A stretch of 64,000 nucleotides of DNA, taken from assembly GCA_964596775.1 (NCBI GenBank), contig CAZQVN010000009.1, positions 1 to 64,000 of the forward strand. Direction: 5' to 3'. This document shows positions 8,778 through 18,698 of the stretch, piece after piece. The number at the start of each line of letters is the position of its first letter. Position 1 is the stretch's first letter. The stretch is from CAZQVN01 sp964596775 (GTDB taxonomy: Bacteria; Eisenbacteria; RBG-16-71-46; JABDJR01; JAWXBZ01). Position numbers and translations under genes: made by a program. The notes under the pieces were generated by a model. It saw nothing but the letters and a program-made list of their open reading frames with translations. It did no database searches and had not been told where the DNA came from.

Positions 8778-10168
8778 CAGCGCCGCCCTCCGATCCGCTC
8801 GAGGATCAGGTCGCCGGCCTTCGTGATGTCGCCGGCGCCGAGCGTGACGATCACGTCCCCCGCGCGGGCTTCGGCGGCCATCCGTTCGGCGAGGTGGCCG
8901 GGATCGGTCACGACCTCCACGTTCTTGTGGCCGGCGTCGTGGCAGGCGGACCGGATGAGCTCGGAGCTCACCCCTTCGATCGGAGACTCGCCCGCCCCGT
9001 ACACCGGAAGCAGGAACAGGTGATCCGCGTCGTGAAACGCCGAACCGAACACCGTTGCGAGGTCGCGCGTGCGCGTGTACCGGTGCGGCTGGAACGCCGC
9101 CAGCGTCCGCGACCGGTACACTTCGCGGACGGTCGACAGCACCGCCTTCACCTCGGTCGGGTGATGCCCGTAGTCGTCGATGATCCGGATGCCCCGGACC
9201 TCCCCCTTGTCCTCGAAGCGGCGGCCGACTCCCTCGAACGCCAGGAGTCCCTCGCGGATCGCCTCGAACGGAACCTCGAGTTCACGCCCCACCGCCACCG
9301 CGGCGAGCGCGTTCAGCACGTTGTGCCGCCCCATCACCGACAGCGTGATCGTGCCGAGCGGCGTCCGCCGCTCCACGACCTCGAACTCGAGCTTCGGCGC
9401 GGGGCCGTCGAGGCCGAGGGTCACGTTGCGGGCCACCAGGTCGGCCTGGGCCACCTGCCCGTACGTGCGGATCCTCCGGCCGATCGCCGGCAGCGCCTTC
9501 TGGATCTCCGGGTCGTCCAGGCAGACGACGTTGACGCCGTAGAACGGCACCTTGTTCGCGAACGTGATGAACGCCTCGCGGATTTCGTCGATCCCCCCCG
9601 TGTAGTGATCGAGGTGCTCCGCGTCGATGTTCGTGATCACCGCGATCGAGGGGGTGAGCTTGAGGAACGATCCGTCCGACTCGTCGGCCTCGGCCACCAG
9701 AAACGGCCCCTTGCCGAGCCGGGCCCCGCTGCCCATCGAGCGGACCCGCCCGCCGACGACGATCGTCGGGTCGAGATGTCCGGCCTCGAGCACCGCGCCG
9801 ACCATCGACGTGGTCGTGGTCTTCCCGTGCGAGCCGGCGATCGCCACGCCGTACTTGACGCGCATCAGTTCGGCCAGCATTTCCGCGCGGGGGATCACCG
9901 GGATGCCGAGGCGGCGGGCCTCGACGACCTCCGGGTTGTCCCGCGACACCGCGGTGGACGTGACGACGACGCTCGCCCCCTTCACGTTGTCGGCCCGGTG
10001 GCCGATCTCGATCTCCCCCTTGAAGGACCGGAGGCGCTCGGTGGCCGGCGAGGCATGGAGGTCGGACCCCGACACCTTGTAGCCGAGCGTGAGCAGCACT
10101 TCGGCGATCCCGCTCATGCCGGTACCCCCGATGCCCACGAAGTGAATGCGACCGATCCGCCCATACAC
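8777..10168 (-). CDS. murC: UDP-N-acetylmuramate--L-alanine ligase MurC
   Basis: MurC adds L-Ala to UDP-MurNAc, the first amino-acid step of peptidoglycan precursor synthesis in the cytoplasm. It shows the Rossmann-like start H-F-V-G-I-G-G-T-G-M-S-G, the ATP-binding G-S-H-G-K-T-T-T-T motif near residue 110, and the downstream D-D-Y-G-H-H-P-T-E motif typical of MurC. The GTG at 10168 is chosen over in-frame upstream starts because it lies two bases after the murG stop and gives a normal 463-residue enzyme. No murB or ddl lies between it and ftsQ, unlike many clusters. Confidence 0.95.
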   Translation of the reverse strand: MYGRIGRIHFVGIGGTGMSGIAEVLLTLGYKVSGSDLHASPATERLRSFKGEIEIGHRADNVKGASVVVTSTAVSRDNPEVVEARRLGIPVIPRAEMLAELMRVKYGVAIAGSHGKTTTTSMVGAVLEAGHLDPTIVVGGRVRSMGSGARLGKGPFLVAEADESDGSFLKLTPSIAVITNIDAEHLDHYTGGIDEIREAFITFANKVPFYGVNVVCLDDPEIQKALPAIGRRIRTYGQVAQADLVARNVTLGLDGPAPKLEFEVVERRTPLGTITLSVMGRHNVLNALAAVAVGRELEVPFEAIREGLLAFEGVGRRFEDKGEVRGIRIIDDYGHHPTEVKAVLSTVREVYRSRTLAAFQPHRYTRTRDLATVFGSAFHDADHLFLLPVYGAGESPIEGVSSELIRSACHDAGHKNVEVVTDPGHLAERMAAEARAGDVIVTLGAGDITKAGDLILERIGGRR

Positions 10169-10170
10169 GC

Positions 10171-11922
10171 TCAGGCCTCCGTCATCGCGGCCGCGGTTTC
10201 CGCGTCGCCGGACACCCAGTCCACCGGCCGCTTCGCGGCCACCGGGTGCGTGAGCTGTTCGAGGGACGACACGAGGCGCGCGGGCGCGTCGGGCCGCGCG
10301 AGCTTCCACACGTTGGCCCCGAGCACGCGGCGGCGGGCCTGGTCGCCGAGCAGCGCGTTGATCCGCTCGGCCAGCACCGGGCCGGTCAGGTTCTCGTCGA
10401 GCAGCAGTTCCGCCGCGTCCTTCTCCGCGAGGATCCGGGCGTTCATCAGCTGGTGCTGGTAGATCGCGTGGGGGTACGGCACGAGGACGGCCGGCAGGCC
10501 GAACTGCGCGATCTCGGCCAGCGTCATCGCTCCCGCCCGGCAGACGATCAGCGTGGCCAGGCCGTACGCCTCCTCGATCGGCGCGAGATAGGGACGCACC
10601 ACCGCCTGGACGTCGAGCCCGGACAGGGCCTCGCGCACCCTGGCCTGGTCCGCCTCGCCGGTCTGCACGATGAACTGCACGTCGCGCCGGCCGGCGAACA
10701 GCGGCAGCATGTCGGCCATGGCCTGGTTGAGGCTGCGGGCGCCCCGGCTCCCCCCGACCACCAGCACCGTCTTCCGGGCCGGATCGAGCCCCCAGCGCCG
10801 GTGCAGTTCCAGGAGGCTTCCCTTCGGCTGCCGGATCCGCGTCGGGTTGCCGGACAGCCGGATCTTTTCCGTCTGCCTGAAATGGAGCCGTGTTTCCGTG
10901 AACGCCACGTGGATCTCGTTGACGAAGCGGGCCAGGAGCCGGTTCATCTGCCCGGGAATCGAATTCTGTTCCTGGATGATGGCCGGGATGCCGGCCCAGC
11001 GCGCCGCGAGAACCGCCGGACCGCTCACGTATCCGCCCGTGCCCACCACGATCTCCGGGGCGAACTCGCGGATGATCCCCTTCATTTTCAGGGTCGCCGA
11101 AACCAGCTGGAACACGGCCATGACCCGGGCCAGCGGCCCCTTTCCGGCAAAACCGGACACTTCGATGTCGGTCATCGAGTAGCCCGCCTCGGGAACGAGC
11201 TTCGACTCGAGGCCGGTGCGCGTTCCGACGAACAGCACCCGGCTCTCCCTGTTCCTCCGCGCGACCTCGTCGGCCACGGCCAGCGCCGGGTAGATGTGAC
11301 CTCCGGTGCCGCCGCCGGCAAGGAGCACGCGCAGAACCGGCGGCTGCGGAGGCGCGTCGCCGCGCGCCGGCTGGCGGTCGCCGCCGCGCCCGGGACCGCC
11401 CGGGCCCCTCTGCGGGCGGCCGGAACGGCCGCCCGCGCGGTTGCCGCCGCGGTTCCCTTCGCGGTTGCCGCCGCGGCTCCCTTCGCGGTTGCCGTCACGG
11501 TTGCCGTCGCGATCACCGGGACGCCGGTTGCCGTCCCGCGGGCCGCGCTCACCGCGCTGCCCGCCCTTCCGGCCGCGGCGTTCTCCGCCCTGCCCTTCCC
11601 TCCGCGGCGACTCGGCCCGCGCCCCGTCGCCGCGGTCGCCGCCCTGGCGCGACCTCTCGTCGCGGGGCCCGCCCTCGCGGCGGCCGCCGTCCCGCCGGCC
11701 TCCGCGGCGTCCGCCGTCCGCCTGCTGTTCGCCGGGCGCGCGCTCCGCGCCCTCCGCGCCGGATGAAGCCTCGCGACCTCCGTCCGGCTGCCGTGCCTCG
11801 CCGTCGGCGGGCGGCCGGCGCCGCCGGCCGCGAAACCGCCGGCGGCGGTTTCCGCCTTCGCGTCCCTTGTCTCCGCCGCCGTCTCCGGCGGGGGAGGGTC
11901 CCCGGGTCTCGTTGTCGTCCAT
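10171..11922 (-). CDS. murG: MurG glycosyltransferase with a long Arg/Gly-rich N-terminal extension
   Basis: From about residue 197 this is a standard MurG (GT28), the peripheral inner-membrane enzyme that adds GlcNAc to lipid I to make lipid II. The start motif L-L-A-G-G-G-T-G-G-H-I-Y-P-A, the G-T-G-G-Y-V-S-G-P loop and the acceptor and UDP-binding parts are all seen. Before it lie about 196 residues made almost only of Arg, Gly, Asp, Glu, Pro and Asn, with RGG and GNR repeats, predicted disordered and strongly basic. The ATG has an upstream GGAGG and sits four bases after the ftsW stop. No good start exists at the core boundary (the only candidate is an in-frame GTG at residue 199 with no ribosome binding site), so the extension appears to be really translated. 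Its role is unknown; binding to RNA, lipid headgroups or partners is possible. Confidence 0.93.
   Translation of the reverse strand: MDDNETRGPSPAGDGGGDKGREGGNRRRRFRGRRRRPPADGEARQPDGGREASSGAEGAERAPGEQQADGGRRGGRRDGGRREGGPRDERSRQGGDRGDGARAESPRREGQGGERRGRKGGQRGERGPRDGNRRPGDRDGNRDGNREGSRGGNREGNRGGNRAGGRSGRPQRGPGGPGRGGDRQPARGDAPPQPPVLRVLLAGGGTGGHIYPALAVADEVARRNRESRVLFVGTRTGLESKLVPEAGYSMTDIEVSGFAGKGPLARVMAVFQLVSATLKMKGIIREFAPEIVVGTGGYVSGPAVLAARWAGIPAIIQEQNSIPGQMNRLLARFVNEIHVAFTETRLHFRQTEKIRLSGNPTRIRQPKGSLLELHRRWGLDPARKTVLVVGGSRGARSLNQAMADMLPLFAGRRDVQFIVQTGEADQARVREALSGLDVQAVVRPYLAPIEEAYGLATLIVCRAGAMTLAEIAQFGLPAVLVPYPHAIYQHQLMNARILAEKDAAELLLDENLTGPVLAERINALLGDQARRRVLGANVWKLARPDAPARLVSSLEQLTHPVAAKRPVDWVSGDAETAAAMTEA
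11425..11508 (-). repeat. Tandem 12-base repeats encoding GNR/GGNR units in MurG
   Basis: About seven imperfect 12-base units, each encoding Gly-Asn-Arg plus a variable residue (Asp, Glu or Gly), lie in the MurG extension at roughly residues 139-166. They look like slippage-expanded low-complexity coding sequence. Confidence 0.7.
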
Positions 11923-11926
11923 GATG

Positions 11927-13255
11927 TCAGCGCCTCCGGATTCGGCCGGAAAGAATGATGCCGCCGCCGCGGTGCCGCGAAACGCTGAGCAGGAGGCCGA
12001 CGGCCATCATGTTCGCGATCAGCGCGGATCCGCCGTAGGAAACCAGCGGCAGCGGAAGACCGGTCGTCGGGATCAGCCCCGTCACGACCGAAAGATTGAT
12101 GCCGGCGTAGATCGCGAAGTTCATCGTGATCCCCGCCGCGAGAACGTAACCGTAGCGGTCCCCGGCCTCGGCCGCAATCGCCAGGCCGCGCCAGATGAGC
12201 AGCGCCACCGCCGCGAGAACCGCCATGCACCCGAGGAAACCCATCTCCTCCCCCACGATGGAAAAGATGAAATCGGTGTGGTTGTCCGGAAGAAAGAACC
12301 ATTTCTGCTGTCCGGCCCCGAGCCCGGCGCCAAGCCAGCCTCCGGAACCGAGAGCGATGATCGACTGGTGCAGCTGGTACGTGGGACCCTGGGGGTCGTC
12401 GGTTCCGGCCCAGTACGCGAGCCACTGGGTGATCCGCCGGATCTGGTACGTGTGAAACAGTCCGGCGCCGAGCACCGCGAGTCCGCCCACCGCGGCCACC
12501 GGGGCGGTCAGCCAGAAGAAGTGCTTCCAGCGCATGCCGGCCACCACGCACATCACCAGCGTGGTGGCGCCCATCGCGATCATCGAGCCGAGGCTCCGCT
12601 GCAGGCCGATCAGCAGCACGAACAGCGCGGTGACGATGAGCGCCGGCAACGGGCCGGACACGAAGTTCTCGACCCGTTCCGGGCGGCGCGACAGGACGCG
12701 CGCCAGGTACACGATCAGCGCCACCCGGGCGAATTCGGTGGGCTGGATGACGAACGGGGGGATCCCGATCCAGCGCTGGGCCCCCTTGGACTCGTGGCCG
12801 ATTCCCGGGATCAGGACGACGATGAGCAGGGCCGCGGCGGTGAGCATTCCCCAGACGCCCCAGTAGCCCGACCAGCGCCGGTAGTCGAGGCGGGCGACCA
12901 GGAACAACCCGACCAGGCCGACCAGGCCGCGCATCCCCTGGCCCAACAGGCGGTCGTAGGGGCTCGACCCCTCCTTCAGCTGGGCCACGAACGTGCTCGA
13001 CGAGAAGACCATGGTCAGGCCGAGACCGAACAGCCCGATCGTGAGGAACAGGAGCAGGAGATCCATCCGCTCCTTGCGCATCTCGGCCGGGAGAACGAGC
13101 GTTCTCTGCTCCGCCGACCACGACGGCTCGGCGAACGCCTCGATCACTTCGCGGGTGATGCGGGCGCCGGCCGCCAGCCCTCCTTCGATGCGGGCGCGGA
13201 CCGAACGCAGAAGACTCCCCGTGCGTCCCGTCAACGATGATCTTCTGGGCTTCAT
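11927..13255 (-). CDS. ftsW: Septal peptidoglycan polymerase FtsW (SEDS family)
   Basis: FtsW polymerises glycan strands at the septum with its partner FtsI. About ten membrane helices follow a basic N-terminal cytoplasmic segment of some 70 residues. The SEDS signatures are visible: G-A-Q-R-W-I, then Q-P-T-E-F-A-R-V-A (the family has Q-P-S-E), and near the end P-T-T-G-L-P-L-P-L-V-S-Y-G-G-S. The ATG at 13255 overlaps the murD stop (ATGA), giving 442 residues. The frame is open further upstream only as a murD shadow. Confidence 0.95.
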   Translation of the reverse strand: MKPRRSSLTGRTGSLLRSVRARIEGGLAAGARITREVIEAFAEPSWSAEQRTLVLPAEMRKERMDLLLLFLTIGLFGLGLTMVFSSSTFVAQLKEGSSPYDRLLGQGMRGLVGLVGLFLVARLDYRRWSGYWGVWGMLTAAALLIVVLIPGIGHESKGAQRWIGIPPFVIQPTEFARVALIVYLARVLSRRPERVENFVSGPLPALIVTALFVLLIGLQRSLGSMIAMGATTLVMCVVAGMRWKHFFWLTAPVAAVGGLAVLGAGLFHTYQIRRITQWLAYWAGTDDPQGPTYQLHQSIIALGSGGWLGAGLGAGQQKWFFLPDNHTDFIFSIVGEEMGFLGCMAVLAAVALLIWRGLAIAAEAGDRYGYVLAAGITMNFAIYAGINLSVVTGLIPTTGLPLPLVSYGGSALIANMMAVGLLLSVSRHRGGGIILSGRIRRR

Positions 13256-14637
13256 GAGGCCGCCCTTTCCGCACCGAGCCCCTGGACGAGATCGCGGAAG
13301 CGGTGCCCTCTGTCCTCGTAGTCCCGGAACATGTCGAACGAGGCGCACCCCGGCGAGAGCAGCACGACGCCCTGCCGGGCGAACGCCTCCTGGTACGCCG
13401 CCTCCACCGCCCGCTCGAGGGAGCGTCCGGCGTGGACCCAGTCGGGCACCGCATCGCCCCAGGCCCTGCTGATCGTTTCGGCGGCCTCCCCGATCGTGAC
13501 GACGCAGGCCACCCGCTCGCGGACGCTGGCGGTGAGCGAGGCGAAATCCCCCTTCTTGTCGCGGCCGCCGGCGATCAGGACGATCGGCTCCGGGAACGAG
13601 CGGAGCGCCACCGACAGGGAGTCGGTGTTCGTGGCCTTGGAATCGTTGTAGAAGCGGACGCCGTTGAGCGACCCCACGAACTCGATCCGGTGGGGGAGGC
13701 CGCGGAAGCGGACCAGGCACTCGGCCGCCTCGGGGCGGGTCACCGGGAGCCCGGCGCCGTGCAGGGCGGCGAGCGCGGCGAGCGCGTTCATCCGGTTGTG
13801 CGGACCGGGCAGGCCGATCCGGGCCGCCGGAAGGAGCGGTGTGACCGTGCCCCCGGCCGACAGGACGACCGTGCCGTTCTCCACCGTCACCGTGTCGTGG
13901 CGGCCCCGCGGCTCTCCGCCGAACGTGACGATCCGGCCGGGAACGCGACCCGCCCACGCCATGATCGCCGGATCGGCGGCATTGAGAACGGTCACGTCGC
14001 CCTGGCCCTGGGCGGCGAAAATCCGCGCCTTCGTTTCGTAGTAGTCGTCGACCGACGCGTAGCGGTCGAGGTGATCCGGGGCGAGATTCAGCACCACCGC
14101 CACCTTCGGCCGGAACTGCTCCGTCGTCTCGAGCTGGAACGACGACACCTCGAGAACGAGGAGATCGCCGGGGCCGGCCTGCTCGACGACGGACGCGAAC
14201 GCCGTGCCGACGTTGCCGGCCACGAAGGCCCGGACGCCGAGAGCCTCGGCCAGCGCCCCGATCCAGGTGACCGTCGTCGACTTTCCGTTCGTTCCGGTGA
14301 GCGCCACGATCGGCGCCGCGGCGAACCGCCCGGCCAGTTCCAGCTCGCCGATCAGCGGAATCCCGCGGCGGAGCGCCTCCGCCGGCAGCGGCGCGGTGCG
14401 CGGCACGCCCGGCGAGAGAACGACGAGATCGATGCCGTCGAGCACGGCCGGTCCGGGATCGGAATCCCGGAGCACGAATCCGCGCGCGGCGAGGTCCCGC
14501 ACCGGGTCGCCGAGCTCGGCGGCGCTCTTCCGGTCGGCGCCGGTCACCCGGGCGCCGCGGCGCAGGAGAAGATCGGCGGCCGCGAGACCCGACCGGGCCA
14601 GGCCGATGATCAGGATGTTCTTTCCGGACACGTTCAC
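13252..14637 (-). CDS. murD: UDP-N-acetylmuramoylalanine--D-glutamate ligase MurD
   Basis: MurD adds D-Glu to UDP-MurNAc-L-Ala. The 461-residue protein shows the N-terminal L-I-I-G-L-A-R-S-G substrate-binding loop, the ATP motif G-T-N-G-K-S-T-T near residue 120, N-L-A-P-D-H-L-D-R-Y, and in the last domain F-Y-N-D-S-K-A-T-N followed by G-G-R-D-K-K. All are typical of MurD. It lies 13 bases after mraY and overlaps ftsW by four bases. Confidence 0.95.
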   Translation of the reverse strand: MNVSGKNILIIGLARSGLAAADLLLRRGARVTGADRKSAAELGDPVRDLAARGFVLRDSDPGPAVLDGIDLVVLSPGVPRTAPLPAEALRRGIPLIGELELAGRFAAAPIVALTGTNGKSTTVTWIGALAEALGVRAFVAGNVGTAFASVVEQAGPGDLLVLEVSSFQLETTEQFRPKVAVVLNLAPDHLDRYASVDDYYETKARIFAAQGQGDVTVLNAADPAIMAWAGRVPGRIVTFGGEPRGRHDTVTVENGTVVLSAGGTVTPLLPAARIGLPGPHNRMNALAALAALHGAGLPVTRPEAAECLVRFRGLPHRIEFVGSLNGVRFYNDSKATNTDSLSVALRSFPEPIVLIAGGRDKKGDFASLTASVRERVACVVTIGEAAETISRAWGDAVPDWVHAGRSLERAVEAAYQEAFARQGVVLLSPGCASFDMFRDYEDRGHRFRDLVQGLGAERAAS

Positions 14638-14650
14638 GACGAACTCCCCG

Positions 14651-15736
14651 TTACTGCAGTTTCAAGGTGGACAAGGACAGCAGCGCCAGCAGCGCACCCA
14701 TGATCCAGAAACGCACGACGACCTTCGTTTCCGGCCAGCCCGACAGCTCGAAATGGTGGTGGATCGGCGCCATCTTGAAGACGCGCTTGCGGCGCGTCTT
14801 GTACGAAACGACCTGGATGATCACCGAGAGCGCCTCGATCACGAAGATGCCGCCGATGACCACCAGCAGGAACTCGCGCTTCAGGAGCACCGCGAGGGTG
14901 CCGAGCGCCCCGCCGAGAGCCAGGCTCCCGGTATCCCCCATGAAGACGCTGGCCGGATGGGTATTGAACCACAGAAACCCCAACGCCGCCCCCACGAGCG
15001 CCGTGCAGAACACGGTCAGCTCCCCCGATCCGGCCAGATACAGAATGTTCAGGTAATCGCTGAAACGGATGTGCCCCGACAGGTAGGACAGGCCGGAAAA
15101 CGCCACCGCCGCGATGGCGATCAGGCCCGCCGCGAGGCCGTCCAGGCCGTCGGAGAGATTCACCGCGTTCGACGCCCCGGTGATCACCAGCGCCACGAAC
15201 GGTATATAGAAGATCCCGAAATCGAAGAAAAAACTCTTGAGGAACGGAACGCTGGTCACGCTCGTGGCCGTCGGATGCACCGGGTACAGGTACAGGTAGG
15301 TGCCGATTCCGAAGCCGAGCGCGAGCTGGCCGGCCAGCTTGTAGCGCCCGAGAAGGCCCTTCGGCGCCTTCTTCACGATCTTCATGTAGTCGTCGAGAAA
15401 TCCGACCGCGCCGAGCCACACGATCGAGATCAGCGCGAGCAATACGTAGCGGTTTTCCAGATTTCCCCACAGCAGAGTGGGGATAACCACGGCGGCGAGG
15501 ATGAGCAGCCCGCCCATCGACGGCGTTCCTTCCTTCGTGAAATGCCCCACCGGCCCCTCGGCACGGATCGTCTGGCGGATCTTGATCTGGCGCAGCCAGC
15601 GGATCAGCGGCGGCCCGAGGAGGAACGCCACCAGCAGCGCGGTGATCCCCGCGTAGGCGGCCCGGAAGGTGATGTAGCGGAAAACATTGAACGCCGATAT
15701 CTGGTCGTGCAGCGGATAGAGGAACCAGAGAAGCAT
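14651..15736 (-). CDS. mraY: Phospho-MurNAc-pentapeptide transferase MraY
   Basis: This integral membrane enzyme makes lipid I from UDP-MurNAc-pentapeptide and undecaprenyl phosphate. The length of 361 residues, about ten helices, the G-H-x-x-K-E-G-T-P-S-M-G-G cytoplasmic loop, the N-L-S-D-G-L-D-G-L-A-A-G motif with catalytic aspartates, and the C-terminal P-I-H-H-H-F-E-L histidine loop all match the family. The ATG at 15736 lies two bases after the murF stop and matches the usual N-terminus. Confidence 0.97.
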   Translation of the reverse strand: MLLWFLYPLHDQISAFNVFRYITFRAAYAGITALLVAFLLGPPLIRWLRQIKIRQTIRAEGPVGHFTKEGTPSMGGLLILAAVVIPTLLWGNLENRYVLLALISIVWLGAVGFLDDYMKIVKKAPKGLLGRYKLAGQLALGFGIGTYLYLYPVHPTATSVTSVPFLKSFFFDFGIFYIPFVALVITGASNAVNLSDGLDGLAAGLIAIAAVAFSGLSYLSGHIRFSDYLNILYLAGSGELTVFCTALVGAALGFLWFNTHPASVFMGDTGSLALGGALGTLAVLLKREFLLVVIGGIFVIEALSVIIQVVSYKTRRKRVFKMAPIHHHFELSGWPETKVVVRFWIMGALLALLSLSTLKLQ

Positions 15737-15738
15737 GG

Positions 15739-17119
15739 TCAGCCCCCCTTCCTTTCCGCCGACGACCGCGACTCCAGCGCCGGAAGCAGCCGCTCGAGCG
15801 CCATCCCCCGCGATCCCTTGATCAGGACGACGTCGCCGGCGGTGAGGACCGGAACCAGCGCGCTCTCGAGGGCGGCGATGTCGCGGGCCACGTGGATCCG
15901 CTCCGGAGGAAGTCCGGCGTTGACGGCGGCCTCGGCCAGAAGGGACGCGGACGGACCGATCGCGAAGAGGCGGTCCACGAACGCCGCGGCGGCGCCGATC
16001 TCCCGGTGCAGCGATTCGGAGGCCCGGCCGAGTTCGAGCATCTCCCCGAGCACCGCGATCCGCCGCCCGGCTTCCGTTTCCCGGAGCAGGTCGAGGGCCG
16101 CCCGCATCGAGTCCGGGTTCGCGTTGTAGCTGTCGTCGATGACCGTGATGTCCCCCGCCGGCTTCACCTGCATGCGCCCGGGCGCCGGGCGCACCCGGAG
16201 AAGTCCGGCCACCGCCGCCGCGTGATCGACGCCCAGCACGTCGGCCACGGCCAGCGCCGCCAGGGCGTTCAGCACGTTGTGCCGGCCGGGCAGACCGATC
16301 CGCACGCGCCCGAACCCGGACGCCGTGAACTCCACGCCGTTGAAGCCGAGCCCCGCGATGTCGGTGGCGTTGCAATCCACGCTCGGACCGAAGCCGAACG
16401 TGCGGCGGCGGCAGGAGCGCCGCGCGTTCTTGTCCCGGAGCAGGGCGTCGTCGCCGAAGTAAATCAGCGTGTCCTCGTGACCGAGCCGCTCGGCGATCTC
16501 GCTCTTCGCGTCGGCCACCGCCTCGCGGCCGCCGAGCCCCTCGAGGTGCGCGCGCCCGGCGTTCGTGATCACCGCCACACCGGGCCGGGCCAGCGCCGCC
16601 AGGACGCGGATCTCGCCGGCATGGTTCATCCCCATCTCCACGACGGCCGCCCGGTGTTCGCCGGACAGTCCGAGAAGCGTCAGCGGAACGCCGATGTGAT
16701 TGTTCAGGTTCCCCGGCGTCCGGTGCACCGGGCCGAGCGGAGCCAGCACCGCCGCGATCATCTCCTTGGTGGTGGTCTTGCCGTTGCTGCCGGTCAGGCC
16801 GACGACCGGAATGTCGAAGCGGGCCCGGTGCGCGGCGGCCAGCGCGTGGAGCGCGGCCAGCGTGTCCGGCACGACGAGCTGCGGGACCGCCGCGTCGGCC
16901 GGACGCGACACGAGGGCCAGCGCCGCTCCGCCGGCCACGGCGGCGGACACGAAGTCGTGACCGTCGAACCGTTCGCCGGACAACGCCACGTAGAGTTCGC
17001 CGGGGCGCACGCTGCGGGAGTCGGTGGACACGCCGGACACCGGAACTTCGGCGGTCAGCCGCCCGCCGGTGATGTCCACGAGTTCGGCCGCGGTGAACGC
17101 CGCCCGGGTGACCGGGGCT

Positions 17120-17130
<11 letters not shown>
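15739..17130 (-). CDS. murF: UDP-MurNAc-tripeptide--D-alanyl-D-alanine ligase MurF
   Basis: MurF adds D-Ala-D-Ala to complete the pentapeptide precursor. It has the N-terminal S-x-D-S-R uridine-binding motif, the ATP loop G-L-T-G-S-N-G-K-T-T-T-K near residue 115, E-M-G-M-N-H-x-G-E-I, and D-D-S-Y-N-A-N-P-D-S-M in the C-terminal half, all diagnostic of MurF. Its start overlaps the 3' end of murE by 11 bases. The ligase that makes D-Ala-D-Ala (ddl) is not in this window. Confidence 0.96.
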
Positions 17131-18616
<1,486 letters not shown>

Positions 18617-18698
18617 GCGTCCGGAGCCTTCCGGGGTGCGCGGCATGCGGGCCCGCGAGTCCGGGGCGTCGGGCGGTGTGGGCGCGCGGCGGTCCGGA

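Noticed and set aside
11306..13240. Long plus-strand frame of 644 codons opposite murG and ftsW
   Set aside because: Its translation is Arg/Pro/Gln-rich low-complexity typical of the reverse strand of GC-rich coding DNA; both opposite genes are certain.
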